Source of the DNA: Rikenellaceae bacterium
GTDB lineage: Bacteria > Bacteroidota > Bacteroidia > Bacteroidales > Rikenellaceae
Length of the DNA stretch: 64,000 nucleotides
Direction: 5' to 3'
Assembly (NCBI GenBank): GCA_015059925.1
Contig: SUZL01000012.1
Coordinates: forward strand, 1 to 64,000
Shown here: in pieces, positions 27,085 through 37,757 of the stretch
Numbering within the stretch: the first letter of the stretch is position 1
How the letters are laid out: each line of letters starts with the position of its first letter
The notes under the pieces: generated by a model
The model's database searches: none
Told to the model about the DNA's origin: nothing
What the model saw: only the letters and a program-made list of their open reading frames with translations
Made by a program: the position numbers and the translations under genes

Positions 27085-27477
27085 TTATTCAGCGCAAACC
27101 TCCACACGATTTCCCTCGGGATCAAGCACAATGGCCTCATAATAACCATCTCCCGTTGTGCGGCACTCGCTCGCAATGGTGTAACCATCGGCGCGCAGAC
27201 GCTCCACCAGCTCATTCACCTCATACTTGCTGCCTACCGTGAGGCCCAGATGAGCGAGTCCACGGATCATACCTCTGCGCGAAGGCTCCTCCGTGATGTC
27301 GGGCCTGTTCATCAGCTCCACGCGCGCACCGCCGCTGCTGAACGAGAGGAAATACGATGAATATTTCTTTGCGGGGTTGCTGTAAATCTCACCCACGCGG
27401 CAAGCGAAATACTTGGTGTAAAAATCCTTCATTCGCTCAATATCTTCGCACCAAATGCCTATGTGATCAATCTTCAT
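27085..27477 (-). CDS. VOC family (glyoxalase/bleomycin-resistance-like) protein
   Basis: The 130-aa protein has the vicinal oxygen chelate fold, with metal-ligand candidates His5, His in GLAHLGL and the C-terminal Glu in NRVEV. It may be a glyoxalase I-like enzyme or a small-molecule binder; the substrate is unknown. The ATG at 27477 gives the family start MKIDHIGIWCED; the frame is open further upstream without similarity. Confidence 0.88.
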   Translation of the reverse strand: MKIDHIGIWCEDIERMKDFYTKYFACRVGEIYSNPAKKYSSYFLSFSSGGARVELMNRPDITEEPSRRGMIRGLAHLGLTVGSKYEVNELVERLRADGYTIASECRTTGDGYYEAIVLDPEGNRVEVCAE

Positions 27478-27505
27478 AACGCTCAAATTTTTGTTTAACG
27501 GATTA

Positions 27506-27513
27506 CAAATATA
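27506..27513 (-). promoter_or_regulatory. Putative -7 box for the VOC gene
   Basis: TATATTTG lies 29 nt upstream of the start. No clear -33 element. Confidence 0.5.
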
Positions 27514-27542
27514 AGAAAAAATCTCGACGTTGTGCTCTTTTT

Positions 27543-27574
27543 TTTGGCTCATCGGCGATAAATTCTTACATTTG
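27543..27574 (+). promoter_or_regulatory. Promoter of the trpS operon
   Basis: TTTG (27543-27546), a 20-nt spacer and TACATTTG (27567-27574) form a full consensus. The leader is about 70 nt. Confidence 0.75.
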
Positions 27575-27649
27575 TAGTTATTATTGGGCCTTGCAACGGT
27601 CTTGCCGAGGCCGCAACGAGCGAAAAATTATAAGAAAAATATACAAAAA

Positions 27650-28741
27650 ATGGGAAAAATCATTCTTACGGGCGACCGCCCCACCGGAAAACTTCATTTG
27701 GGCCACTACGTTGGCTCGCTTCGTCAGCGTGTTGAGTTGCAGAACTCGGGCCTTTTCGAGAAGATCTTCATTATGATTGCCGATGCGCAGGCCCTGACCG
27801 ACAACGCCGACAACCCCGAGAAGATCCGCCAGAACATCATCGAGGTGGCTCTCGACTACCTCTCGTGCGGCATCGACCCCACGAAATCTACCATCTTCAT
27901 CCAGAGTATGGTTCCCGAGCTTACGGAGCTCGCCTTCTACTATATGAACCTCGTTACGGTGGCTCGTCTGGAGCGCAACCCGACCGTTAAGTCGGAGATC
28001 GTTATGCGCGAGTTCGGCAAGTCTATCCCAGTCGGTTTCTACACCTATCCCATCTCGCAGGCATCGGACATCACCGCCTTCCGCGCTACGACCGTTCCCG
28101 CAGGAGTGGATCAGGAGCCTATGATCGAGCAGACGCGCGAGATCGTGCATAAGTTCAATTCGGTCTATGGCGAGACTCTCGTCGAGCCCGAGATTTTGCT
28201 TCCCTCCAACTCAGCCTGTCTGCGCCTTCCCGGCACCGATGGCAAGGCCAAGATGTCGAAGTCGCTCGGCAACTGCATCTACCTTTCGGATACGGCCGAG
28301 GATTTGCGTAAGAAGGTTATGAGTATGTACACCGATCCCAACCATATCCGCATCGAGGACCCCGGCCAGATCGAGGGCAACTGCGTCTTCACCTATCTCG
28401 ATGCCTTCTCTTGTTGCGATCATTTCGCCGAGTTCCTTCCCGACTACGCCTGTCTGGAGGAGTTGAAGGAGCACTACCAGCGTGGTGGTCTGGGCGACGT
28501 GAAGGTCAAGAAGTTCCTCTACGCCGTTCTGCAGCAGATGCTGGAGCCCATCCGCGCTCGCCGCAAGGAGTATGAGCAGGACATCGAGGGCGTCTATGAG
28601 ATCCTGAAGAAGGGTTGCGACGTTGCTCGCGCCGAGGCTGCCGAGACACTCGATATGGTACGTCGTGCTATGAAGATCAACTACTTCGACGATCGCGAGC
28701 TTATCGCCCGTCAGGCCGAGATGTATAAGTCTGCAAAATAA
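27650..28741 (+). CDS. trpS: Tryptophanyl-tRNA synthetase
   Basis: The 363-aa class I synthetase has HLGHYVG (HIGH motif, about residue 17) and KMSKS (about residue 202). It charges tRNA-Trp. The ATG at 27650 gives the family start MGKIILTGDRPTG. It is first in a four-gene operon with a ClC transporter, a HAD phosphatase and a nucleoside hydrolase, with gaps of 25-35 nt. Confidence 0.96.
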   Translation: MGKIILTGDRPTGKLHLGHYVGSLRQRVELQNSGLFEKIFIMIADAQALTDNADNPEKIRQNIIEVALDYLSCGIDPTKSTIFIQSMVPELTELAFYYMNLVTVARLERNPTVKSEIVMREFGKSIPVGFYTYPISQASDITAFRATTVPAGVDQEPMIEQTREIVHKFNSVYGETLVEPEILLPSNSACLRLPGTDGKAKMSKSLGNCIYLSDTAEDLRKKVMSMYTDPNHIRIEDPGQIEGNCVFTYLDAFSCCDHFAEFLPDYACLEELKEHYQRGGLGDVKVKKFLYAVLQQMLEPIRARRKEYEQDIEGVYEILKKGCDVARAEAAETLDMVRRAMKINYFDDRELIARQAEMYKSAK

Positions 28742-28773
28742 AAAAGTAATCCCCCTTGTTATTAGGGCAAGCT

Positions 28774-30570
28774 ATGTTTAGGGACTTAAGACGAAACATA
28801 TTGGAGCGGATGCGGGGCCTTCTGCGCCGCCTTAGCCGCCGTCTAAGCGAGCGACAGATGATCGCCCTGCTGGCCGTTGTCGTGGGCCTTCTGGCGGGTT
28901 TGGGCACCTGCTTTTTCGAGATGCTGTTGCACGGAGTGAAGGCCGCTTTGGTTATGTGGTTCCCCGTCGATCAGGCACAAGTGCTCTACCTGATCTATCC
29001 CGCCATCGGTATCGTTCTGGCCACGTTGTTCGTCAAGTATATCGTCCGCGACGAGATCTCCGAGGGCGTAACGCGCGTTCTGTACGCTATGTCGCGCCGC
29101 GATTCGCGCATCGCCAGCCACAACTGCTGGTCGTCGATCGTGGGTGGTGCTACCACCATCGGTTTCGGAGGTTCGGTTGGTCCCGAGGCCCCGATCGTGC
29201 TTACGGGAGCCGCCATCGGATCGAATGTGGGCAAGCTGGCCCGCCTCAACTATAAGGATCTCACGCTGTTGCTCTGTTGTGGTGCGGGAGCTGCCGTCGC
29301 GGCCATCTTCAAGGCCCCCATTACGGGCGTGGTGTTCGTGCTGGAGATCCTGATGCTCGGCATCACCTCCACCTCGATCTTCCCGCTGCTGCTGGCATCC
29401 GTTACGGCCACCACTACGGCATTGATCTATCGCGGCTTCGATCCCATCATCGCCGTTACGCTGAGCGAGGCCGATGTTTTTGTGATTAACCAAATCCCGC
29501 TCTATATCCTGCTGGGTGTCTGCTGCGGTCTTATGTCGTACTACTTCACCTCGATGAACTCCATCGTTGGTACGTTCGTCAAGCGCCTCCCCTCGCAGGC
29601 CAAACGCTGGGCCTTCGCGGGCGTTGTGCTGGGTGTGCTTATCTTCATCTTCCCGCCGCTCTATGGCGAGGGTTATGAGGGCCTTACCTCGCTTATGCAC
29701 GGCAACGTAACGGCGCTGTTCGACAACTCGCTCTTCTTCAAGTTCAGCTCTATCGAGTGGGTTGCCATCATCTACGTTACGGCCATTATGTTCTTCAAGG
29801 TCATCGCTATGGCCACCACCAACGCCTCGGGCGGTGTGGGAGGAACCTTCGCGCCGTCGCTCTTCGTCGGAGCGTTTATGGGTGCTATCGTGGCGCTGGT
29901 CTGCAACGCTCTCTTTGATTGGAATATCCCCATCGTCTCGTTCACGCTGGTAGGTATGGCGGGCGTTATGGCGGGCGTTATGAAGGCCCCGCTGACCTCG
30001 ATCTTCCTTATCGCCGAGCTCTCGAATGGCTACGGCCTCTTTATCCCGCTGATGATCGTCGCCGCCATCTCGTTTGCGGTGGATTACGCTCTCGACCGCG
30101 ACTCGATCTACACCAAGCAGCTGCGTATGCGTGGCGAACTGCTCACCCACGATAAGGATCAGTCGGCCTTCGTCTTTATGAAGCTGGAGGATTTGATGGA
30201 GACCGACTTTATCCGCATCAAGGAGAATATGACTCTGGGCGACATCGTCCATATCATCTCCTCGGCTCGCCGCAATATCTTCCCCGTGATCGACAATTTC
30301 GGCCATCTGCTGGGAGTTGTCCAGCTGGACGATCTGCGCGAGGATATGTTCAAGCAGGATCGCTGGGGCCGCTCGATCACCTACTATATGATCCAGCCCC
30401 CGTATAAGATTCTCGAGCACGAGCAGGTGCAGAGCGTCCTGCCCCGTTTCGAGGAGAACCACACTTGGATGCTGCCCGTTGTCGATCGTAATAACCGCTA
30501 CTTGGGCTTTATCTCCAAGTCGCGCATCCTGAACGCCTACCGCGAGGCGCTGGTTAAGATCTCGCAGTAA
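28774..30570 (+). CDS. ClC family chloride channel/antiporter with CBS domains
   Basis: From the ATG at 28774 the protein is 598 aa. A membrane ClC domain spans about residues 28-440, with the GSVGPEAP motif that keeps the gating Glu and GGVGGTFAPSLFVG as the later signature. Two C-terminal CBS domains (about residues 460-590) probably sense nucleotides. An upstream TTG at 28756 is open but less likely. It should move chloride, perhaps in exchange for protons, across the inner membrane. Confidence 0.93.
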   Translation: MFRDLRRNILERMRGLLRRLSRRLSERQMIALLAVVVGLLAGLGTCFFEMLLHGVKAALVMWFPVDQAQVLYLIYPAIGIVLATLFVKYIVRDEISEGVTRVLYAMSRRDSRIASHNCWSSIVGGATTIGFGGSVGPEAPIVLTGAAIGSNVGKLARLNYKDLTLLLCCGAGAAVAAIFKAPITGVVFVLEILMLGITSTSIFPLLLASVTATTTALIYRGFDPIIAVTLSEADVFVINQIPLYILLGVCCGLMSYYFTSMNSIVGTFVKRLPSQAKRWAFAGVVLGVLIFIFPPLYGEGYEGLTSLMHGNVTALFDNSLFFKFSSIEWVAIIYVTAIMFFKVIAMATTNASGGVGGTFAPSLFVGAFMGAIVALVCNALFDWNIPIVSFTLVGMAGVMAGVMKAPLTSIFLIAELSNGYGLFIPLMIVAAISFAVDYALDRDSIYTKQLRMRGELLTHDKDQSAFVFMKLEDLMETDFIRIKENMTLGDIVHIISSARRNIFPVIDNFGHLLGVVQLDDLREDMFKQDRWGRSITYYMIQPPYKILEHEQVQSVLPRFEENHTWMLPVVDRNNRYLGFISKSRILNAYREALVKISQ

Positions 30571-30605
30571 GCGGCCACCCCCGCCCCAAAAAAAGCTACT
30601 TTGTT

Positions 30606-31220
30606 ATGAAACCTCTAAAAAACATAATCTTCGACTTCGGCGGTGTCCTTGTCGATTGGAATCCCCGTTACCTCTACGACAAATACTTCGGCGATGAGGA
30701 GCGCAGCGAGTGGTTCCTTAACAACATCTGCCTCTACTCGTGGAATCTGCAGATGGATGGCGGCAAACCCTTCGCCGAGGGCGTAAGCGAGTTGCAGGCC
30801 CAGCACCCCGAGTGGAAAGAGGCTATCGCCATCTACCACACCCGCTGGGTGGAGATGATGGGTGGCGAGGTTGAGGGTACGGCCGACCTCCTGCGCCGCC
30901 TGAAGGCCGCCGGCTATAAAATTTATGGCCTTACCAACTGGTCCGCCGAGACCTTCCCTATGATCCGCGATACCTACCCCGTCTTTGGCGAGTTCGACGG
31001 CATTGTCGTCTCGGGCGAGGAGCACCTGCTCAAACCCGATGCCGCGATCTATCGCTGCCTTCTCGACCGCTACGCGCTCACCCCTGCGGAGTCGATTTTT
31101 ATCGACGATAACGAGGCCAACGTCGCTGCCGCTCTCGATCTGGGCCTTGAGGCTCACCGCTTCCTCGGCGCTACGGAGCTGGAGCGCTCACTTCGTGAGG
31201 ATTACGGCCTTGAGTTTTAG
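30606..31220 (+). CDS. HAD family hydrolase (HAD-IA)
   Basis: The 204-aa protein has motif I IFDFGGVLVDWN, motif II GLTNWS and motif IV FIDDNEANV. The second Asp of motif I is Gly, as in YihX-like sugar phosphatases. The nucleophile is Asp10. The substrate is unknown; a sugar phosphate or haloacid is plausible. It lies in the trpS operon. Confidence 0.9.
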   Translation: MKPLKNIIFDFGGVLVDWNPRYLYDKYFGDEERSEWFLNNICLYSWNLQMDGGKPFAEGVSELQAQHPEWKEAIAIYHTRWVEMMGGEVEGTADLLRRLKAAGYKIYGLTNWSAETFPMIRDTYPVFGEFDGIVVSGEEHLLKPDAAIYRCLLDRYALTPAESIFIDDNEANVAAALDLGLEAHRFLGATELERSLREDYGLEF

Positions 31221-31245
31221 AGAACAACCTTAAAACATAACCGCT

Positions 31246-32256
31246 ATGAAACGACTTTTCCTACTTCTTACGCTCTGTACGCTGTGTGCTGTGGCCGTAG
31301 CACAGACTCACTCGAAGCCTCAGTCGATTATCTTCGAGACCGATATGGGCAACGACATCGACGACGCTATGGCGCTCGATCTGCTCTTCAAGAATATGGA
31401 TCAGGGCAACATCAACCTCTTGGGCGTGAGCGTTCATAAGAACAACCCTCACTCGGCCGAGTATATCGACATTATGCGCCATTGGTACGGCTACAAGAAG
31501 CTCCCCATCGGCGTTAATACCGCCTGCGTTACGGATATGGATTGTGTCGATTACTGCACCGTTGTCAGCCAGTTAAAGGATGCCAAGGGCAAACCTCTGT
31601 TCCGCCGCTCGAAGAGTCCCAAATACGAGGAGGCTGTCGATATGTACCGCCGCATCCTCGCCGAGCAGCCCGACAAATCGGTCGTTATCGTTACGGTCGG
31701 CTTCTCAACCACTATGGCCCAGCTGCTGCAGAGCGGCCCCGATAAGTATTCGCCCCTCTCGGGACGCGAGCTTGTCGAGCGCAAGGTCGAGTATTTCTCG
31801 ATTATGGCGGGCGAGTTCGTGCTGCCCAACTACCGCGAGTATAACATCTGGAACGATCTCGAGGCCTCGAAGTATTTCTTCGCCAACTCACCCATCCCGA
31901 TGGTTGTCGTGCCTTGGACTCTGGGCGATCAGATCCAGTACCCGGGCAGCAGCATCGCCAACGACTTTGATTGGGCTCCCAACCCGATGGTCGAGGGCTA
32001 CAAGGCCTACCTGAAGATGCCTTACGACCGCCCGACGTGGGATGTTATCTCGGCTTTCTACGCCTGCCATCCCGACGCCGATATGTGGACACTCAGCCAG
32101 CGTGGCGAAGTGAAGGTCGTAGGCGAGGGCGTTACCGAGTTCACCCCCGATACCAATGGCCGCTACCGCATCATCGAGCCCACAAAGGAGCAACGCGATA
32201 AGATTCTCTCATATTTTATCAAGATTCTTACGACCAAACCAAAGTCTCATAAATAA
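31246..32256 (+). CDS. Exported nucleoside hydrolase
   Basis: The 336-aa protein has a signal peptide (cleavage near AVAQ, residue 20) and the calcium-binding ETDMGNDIDDAMAL motif of inosine-uridine-type nucleoside hydrolases. It should split nucleosides to base and ribose in the periplasm. It is the last gene of the trpS operon; palindromic element B and a terminator follow. Confidence 0.92.
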   Translation: MKRLFLLLTLCTLCAVAVAQTHSKPQSIIFETDMGNDIDDAMALDLLFKNMDQGNINLLGVSVHKNNPHSAEYIDIMRHWYGYKKLPIGVNTACVTDMDCVDYCTVVSQLKDAKGKPLFRRSKSPKYEEAVDMYRRILAEQPDKSVVIVTVGFSTTMAQLLQSGPDKYSPLSGRELVERKVEYFSIMAGEFVLPNYREYNIWNDLEASKYFFANSPIPMVVVPWTLGDQIQYPGSSIANDFDWAPNPMVEGYKAYLKMPYDRPTWDVISAFYACHPDADMWTLSQRGEVKVVGEGVTEFTPDTNGRYRIIEPTKEQRDKILSYFIKILTTKPKSHK

Positions 32257-32376
32257 AGCCGTATAACAAGGCCCTTTCTGCGTTACGCTTGCCCTCAAAA
32301 TGCTCACATACGCTTTAGTATGCTGTGCTTTTTCGGGCTTCGCAAGCCTTGAAATACCTCTTGTTATACGACTTTA
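32254..32376 (+). repeat. 3'-UTR palindromic element, copy B
   Basis: The same layout as copy A. Outer arms GTATAACAAG and CTTGTTATAC pair, with locus-specific flanks AAAGCCG/CGACTTT. The inner stem has CCCTCAAAATGC against GCTTTTTCGGG. It begins at the nucleoside hydrolase stop. Confidence 0.85.
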
Positions 32377-32378
32377 AG

Positions 32379-32416
32379 AAAAAGGTTGTCCAAGCATAGA
32401 ATTGGACAACCTTTTT
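32379..32416. terminator. Bidirectional terminator of nucleoside hydrolase and ispE
   Basis: AAAAAGGTTGTCCAA/TTGGACAACCTTTTT is a perfect 15-bp stem. It ends on the last base of the ispE stop. Confidence 0.9.
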
Positions 32417-33234
32417 TACATCTTATATATGTATTGCGTTCTCTCGCTCCACCTCCGAGCCGCCTGCTCGCAGTCGAAGATTCCGAAGATTGTCGAGCCG
32501 CTCCCCGACATCGCGGCATACACCGCACCCGATTCGAGCAACTCCTCCTTTATCCTCCCAAGCGCAGGATGCACCCTGAACACCGACTCCTCAAAATCGT
32601 TCTTCACGCTCGCTTGCCACCTCTCGATCGGCTCTGCCACGCGCTCCGCGAGTCTCCGCTCCGGCACAGCCGGCCTCACCCCCGCATACGCCTCGCGTGT
32701 CGAGACACTCTCCTCGGGCTTTATCAGCACCAGCCATCGCCCCGCAACGTCGATCTCGATAGGTGTCATCACCTCTCCGCGACCTTCGCACAACTGCGAC
32801 GTGTTGCGCACGAAGAATGCCGTGTCGCTACCCAGCTCTGCCGCCCGCTCGATCAACTCGGCCTCCTGCAATCCCAAACCGCAAATCTCGTTCAGCGCCA
32901 CAATCACCGCCGTACCATCGGCCGATCCGCCACCCAAGCCGGCCCCGAATGGAATCTGCTTGCGTAGCGTTATCTGCGCCTGCCCAACGCCGTAGCGGCT
33001 CTGCATCAGCCTGAGCGCCTTCATACATATATTTTGTTCCACGTCGCAATCAATCTCCATACCCACGACGTGCAGGCTCGACTCGTCCTCGCAGGCGACC
33101 ACCTCCACCTCGTCGTACAGCCCCACAACGGGCACCATCACCGTCTCCAAGTCGTGATAGCCGTCCTCCCTACGACGCAGCACATCCAAACCGATGTTTA
33201 TCTTGCAATTAGCCCTAATTCTCATATTTTTCAT
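32416..33234 (-). CDS. ispE: 4-diphosphocytidyl-2-C-methyl-D-erythritol kinase
   Basis: The 272-aa GHMP kinase has the N-terminal ANCKINIGLDV substrate region, the ATP-binding PFGAGLGGGSAD loop (about residues 94-105) and MSGSGSTIFGIF near the C-terminus. It phosphorylates CDP-methylerythritol in the MEP isoprenoid pathway. The ATG at 33234 overlaps the upstream stop (TAATG); an ATG three codons later is also possible. Confidence 0.95.
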   Translation of the reverse strand: MKNMRIRANCKINIGLDVLRRREDGYHDLETVMVPVVGLYDEVEVVACEDESSLHVVGMEIDCDVEQNICMKALRLMQSRYGVGQAQITLRKQIPFGAGLGGGSADGTAVIVALNEICGLGLQEAELIERAAELGSDTAFFVRNTSQLCEGRGEVMTPIEIDVAGRWLVLIKPEESVSTREAYAGVRPAVPERRLAERVAEPIERWQASVKNDFEESVFRVHPALGRIKEELLESGAVYAAMSGSGSTIFGIFDCEQAARRWSERTQYIYKM

Positions 33235-33815
33235 TATTTAAGCACCGCAACCAGCTCCCTCGCGGCCTCTATCAACGTCGGTCGCAGACGCTCCACGCGG
33301 CTCTCCCAATCCTCTATCGTGCCGTCGCACGCATCGCTCACCACCTTGAGCATATATATCTGCGGCACGGCCTTGCCGCTCTGTCGGGCATAGAATTTCG
33401 TGGCCCTTACGATGGCATAACTCTCCATATCCATACAGTCGTGCGGCTCGATCAGTCGGCGCTGCTCGGCGGGCGTGTCGGCCCCGATGAAGTTGTCCGA
33501 CGAAGCTATGCTGCACCCCTCATCTCCCGTTCCCAACAGCTCGGGCTCTGTGGAGAATATCGAGTCGATGTAAATATCGCCCTGCACTACGGCCGACGGC
33601 TGCAGCAGCGTTCCAAACGGATGGCGGAACGATCCGCACGTTCCGATGTTTATCACCGCCTCGTACTCGCCCCGAGAGAGCGCCGCGAGCGTGGCCTCAT
33701 AGGCGCGAAGTTTTCCTACGCCCACAAAGCAGATGTCGCACGCGCCCTCGAGCTGCTCGATGCCCTGCGCTCCGATCTCGGCCTCCACGGCCACCAGCAA
33801 AAGAATCTTTTTCAT
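33234..33815 (-). CDS. Nucleosidase of the MTA/SAH (or futalosine hydrolase) family
   Basis: The 193-aa protein has the purine nucleoside phosphorylase-type fold, with INIGTCGS, the catalytic region CMDMESYAI and VVSD near the end. It could be methylthioadenosine/SAH nucleosidase or futalosine hydrolase; the sequence alone does not settle this. It is co-transcribed and translationally coupled with ispE. Confidence 0.85.
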   Translation of the reverse strand: MKKILLLVAVEAEIGAQGIEQLEGACDICFVGVGKLRAYEATLAALSRGEYEAVINIGTCGSFRHPFGTLLQPSAVVQGDIYIDSIFSTEPELLGTGDEGCSIASSDNFIGADTPAEQRRLIEPHDCMDMESYAIVRATKFYARQSGKAVPQIYMLKVVSDACDGTIEDWESRVERLRPTLIEAARELVAVLK

Positions 33816-33836
33816 TCTCCGAAAAGTTTGTTTCTA

Positions 33837-33844
33837 CAAAAATA
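33837..33844 (-). promoter_or_regulatory. Putative -7 box for nucleosidase-ispE
   Basis: TATTTTTG lies 22 nt upstream of the start. No clear -33 element. Confidence 0.45.
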
Positions 33845-33923
33845 CAAACCTTTCCTCTAAAAACCTTCTCGGCGCGGTAAATTATCGAAAAATCTTCTGC
33901 ACGAAAATTGCACCACCCCCATC

Positions 33924-34709
33924 GTGATCTCCATCGAACATATAATCCGCTCCCGTACCGGCCTGCGCCTTCCCCGCTGGGCCATTGCTCTGCTGCGCCG
34001 TCTTCTTTACGAGCGCCGTATCAACGAGCTTATCCTCTCGGGCCAAGGGCTCCAGCCTGCCGATTTCCTGCGCCACATCTTCCGAGAGTTGGAGATCTCG
34101 AGCCGCGTGCGTCTGCTTGCCGATCTGCCCGCCTCGGATCGCTATATCTTCGTCGCAAACCACCCCTTCGGCGCTCTGGATGGGATGTTGATTGCCGATA
34201 CGTTGCTCCGCCAATGGCGTGATGTGGGCGTTGTCGTAAACGACCTTCTGATGCACATCGAGTCTCTGCGCCCGCTCTGGATTCCCGTCAATAAGTTCGG
34301 TCGCCAGAGCCATCCCTACCACCGCCTCTACCACAAGGCCCTCGCTTCACCCACCCGACAGATCCTCACCTTCCCCGCGGGGCTCTGCTCACGCCTTTGC
34401 GATGGCCGCGTTGCCGATCTTGAGTGGCGCGATCGCTTCGTGCGCGATGCCGAACGCTACGACCGCCGCATCGTCCCCGTCTATGTCGATGGCACCCTCT
34501 CGCGTAGCTTCTATCGCCTCGCACAACTGCGCCAAGCGCTGGGCATACGGTTTAATGTGGAGTTGCTGCTGCTCGCAAGCGAACTCTTCGCGCAGCGCGG
34601 CAGCGAGATTACGATTACCCTCTCTCGCCCCATCGATCCGCGCTCGCTCTCGGGCACATCAGCGCAGAAATGCCAACTTATCCGCCACGAAGTCTATGCA
34701 ATGGGGTAG
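33924..34709 (+). CDS. 1-acyl-sn-glycerol-3-phosphate acyltransferase-like protein
   Basis: The 261-aa protein starts at GTG. It has the acyltransferase HxxxxD motif in NHPFGALDG (about residues 79-87) and a later TFPAGLCSR segment (about residues 149-157) in place of the usual FPEGTRS-like block. It may acylate a lysophospholipid or an ornithine-type lipid. It stands alone, divergent from nucleosidase-ispE. Confidence 0.87.
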   Translation: MISIEHIIRSRTGLRLPRWAIALLRRLLYERRINELILSGQGLQPADFLRHIFRELEISSRVRLLADLPASDRYIFVANHPFGALDGMLIADTLLRQWRDVGVVVNDLLMHIESLRPLWIPVNKFGRQSHPYHRLYHKALASPTRQILTFPAGLCSRLCDGRVADLEWRDRFVRDAERYDRRIVPVYVDGTLSRSFYRLAQLRQALGIRFNVELLLLASELFAQRGSEITITLSRPIDPRSLSGTSAQKCQLIRHEVYAMG

Positions 34710-34718
34710 GGTAGAGAC

Positions 34719-34767
34719 AAAAAGGCAACCCTTCGGTTGCCTTAAAAACAAAAAAGGAGCCACCTCC
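34719..34767 (-). terminator. Tandem terminators of tRNA-Thr
   Basis: Reading leftward, a small GGAG/CTCC hairpin with six T (34750-34767) is followed by a strong AAGGCAACC/GGTTGCCTT stem with five T (34719-34744). Confidence 0.75.
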
Positions 34768-34782
34768 GCGACCCCTCTTCAG

Positions 34783-34854
<72 letters not shown>

Positions 34855-34875
34855 ATTTACCCTTATCGAGCGGTG

Positions 34876-34907
34876 CAAAAGTATGAAACAAATTTGAATC
34901 GACCAAA
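34876..34907 (-). promoter_or_regulatory. Promoter of tRNA-Thr
   Basis: TTTG (34904-34907), a 20-nt spacer and TACTTTTG (34876-34883) form a full consensus about 15 nt upstream of the mature 5' end. Confidence 0.8.
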
Positions 34908-34975
34908 AAATCTGACCTCTTTTTGCAAATTTTCTTCAAAAAATATCGCGAAAGGCCCACCGAGAGCCCCTGCAC

Positions 34976-35014
34976 GCCCTCCCAACGCCCTCCCAACACC
35001 CTCCCAACACCCCC
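34976..35014. repeat. Short tandem repeat downstream of eno
   Basis: The 11-bp unit CGCCCTCCCAA is repeated about 3.5 times with A/G changes. It lies just past the eno stop, and I see no normal terminator for eno here. Confidence 0.7.
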
Positions 35015-35023
35015 TTTCGAGGG

Positions 35024-36331
<1,308 letters not shown>

Positions 36332-36393
36332 TCAAATATCGCCGCTTTTTGATAATGCTGTCGGTTTTTTATGGTTAATTGATTAATATCGAC

Positions 36394-36401
36394 TAATTTT
36401 G
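36394..36401 (+). promoter_or_regulatory. Putative -7 box for nhaC
   Basis: TAATTTTG lies 21 nt before the start codon. No clear -33 element. Confidence 0.5.
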
Positions 36402-36422
36402 CAGCCGTAAAAACGTAAGACA

Positions 36423-37712
36423 ATGCAAAATCCGACAAAAGCAAGCGCTCTGGCCCTTCTTCCCCTGCTGGTATTTCTGGGGATCTATCTCGCGGGCTCG
36501 ATCATAGCTAACGACTTCTACAAAATCCCGATCACCGTAGCCGGTATGGCCGCCTCGATCGTTGCCATCGCAATGACGCGCTACCGCACCATCGCTGAGA
36601 GCATCGGCGACTACTCGCGCGGAGCTACCGACCACAACATTATGCTGATGATCTGGATCTTCGTTCTGGCGGGCGCCTTCGCCTCCTCGACCAAAGCTAT
36701 GGGCGCCGTCGATGCCATCGTCGATCTCACGCTGCGCATCGTGCCCGAGACCTACCTCCCCGCAGGAATCTTCTTTGCTGCCTGCTTCACATCGCTCTCG
36801 GTGGGCACGTCGGTGGGCACTATCGTGGCTCTCACGCCCATCGCCTCGGCCATCTCAGCCGAAACGGGTTGCTCGATGCCGTGGATCGTGGCCATCGTCG
36901 TAGGCGGAGCGTTGTTTGGTGATAATCTGTCGTTTATCTCCGACACCACCATCGCCGCCACCCGCACGCAGGGCTGCTCGATGCGCGATAAGTTCCGCAC
37001 CAACGTCGCTATTGTCGCCCCCGCGGCCGTCATCACTCTGTTGATCTATATCTTCTCGTCCGAGCAGAGCATCACCTACGTCGCCACCTCGATCGACTCG
37101 CCGTGGTACACGATGATTCCCTATCTTCTGGTGCTCGTTATGGCCGCCGCAGGAGTCAATGTGCTGAAGGTGCTGGTCGCAGGCATCCTCTCGTCGGGCC
37201 TTATCGGAATCTGTTGCGGCCGAGTGTCGGTTCTGGATTGGTTCTCGACGATGGGGCAGGGCATAGACTCTATGGGACAGCTCATCATCATCACTATGAT
37301 GGCGGGCGGAATGTTGGAGATGATCCGCATCAACGGCGGCATCGACTACCTCATCTCGCTTCTCACCTCGCGCCTTCGATCGCGTCGCGGAGCCGAGGCC
37401 TCGATCGCAACGCTCGTCGTTGTGGCCGACATCTGCACCGCCAACAACACCGTAGCCATCATCTCCATCGGCTCCATCGCCCGCGATATTGGCCAGCGCT
37501 TCGGCATCGCGCCGCGCCGTGTGGCGAGCCTTCTGGATACTTTCTCGTGCTTCATTCAGGGCATTCTCCCCTACGGAGCGCAGCTGCTGATGGCGGCGGG
37601 CTTGGCCGCAATCTCGCCCGTCGAGATTATCCGCTACCTCTACTATCCCGTCATTATGGGCCTCTGTGCTGCGCTGGCGATCGTTATCCAGCGTCCCCGC
37701 TGTATCGATTAA
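36423..37712 (+). CDS. Na+/H+ antiporter NhaC family protein
   Basis: The 429-aa integral membrane protein has about eleven hydrophobic segments and NhaC-type motifs, including TSVGTIVALTPIA (about residues 129-141) and GDNLSFISDTTIAA (about residues 166-179). It should exchange sodium, or a small organic ion, for protons across the inner membrane. It is monocistronic. Confidence 0.9.
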   Translation: MQNPTKASALALLPLLVFLGIYLAGSIIANDFYKIPITVAGMAASIVAIAMTRYRTIAESIGDYSRGATDHNIMLMIWIFVLAGAFASSTKAMGAVDAIVDLTLRIVPETYLPAGIFFAACFTSLSVGTSVGTIVALTPIASAISAETGCSMPWIVAIVVGGALFGDNLSFISDTTIAATRTQGCSMRDKFRTNVAIVAPAAVITLLIYIFSSEQSITYVATSIDSPWYTMIPYLLVLVMAAAGVNVLKVLVAGILSSGLIGICCGRVSVLDWFSTMGQGIDSMGQLIIITMMAGGMLEMIRINGGIDYLISLLTSRLRSRRGAEASIATLVVVADICTANNTVAIISIGSIARDIGQRFGIAPRRVASLLDTFSCFIQGILPYGAQLLMAAGLAAISPVEIIRYLYYPVIMGLCAALAIVIQRPRCID

Positions 37713-37757
37713 ACGACTGTTTTGTAGCGATAAATATGTGATTTTGATTGTTAAATA

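Noticed and set aside
28843..30462. 539-codon leftward ORF opposite the ClC gene
   Set aside because: It has the His/Arg/Asp-rich composition of an antisense frame and no recognisable domain.
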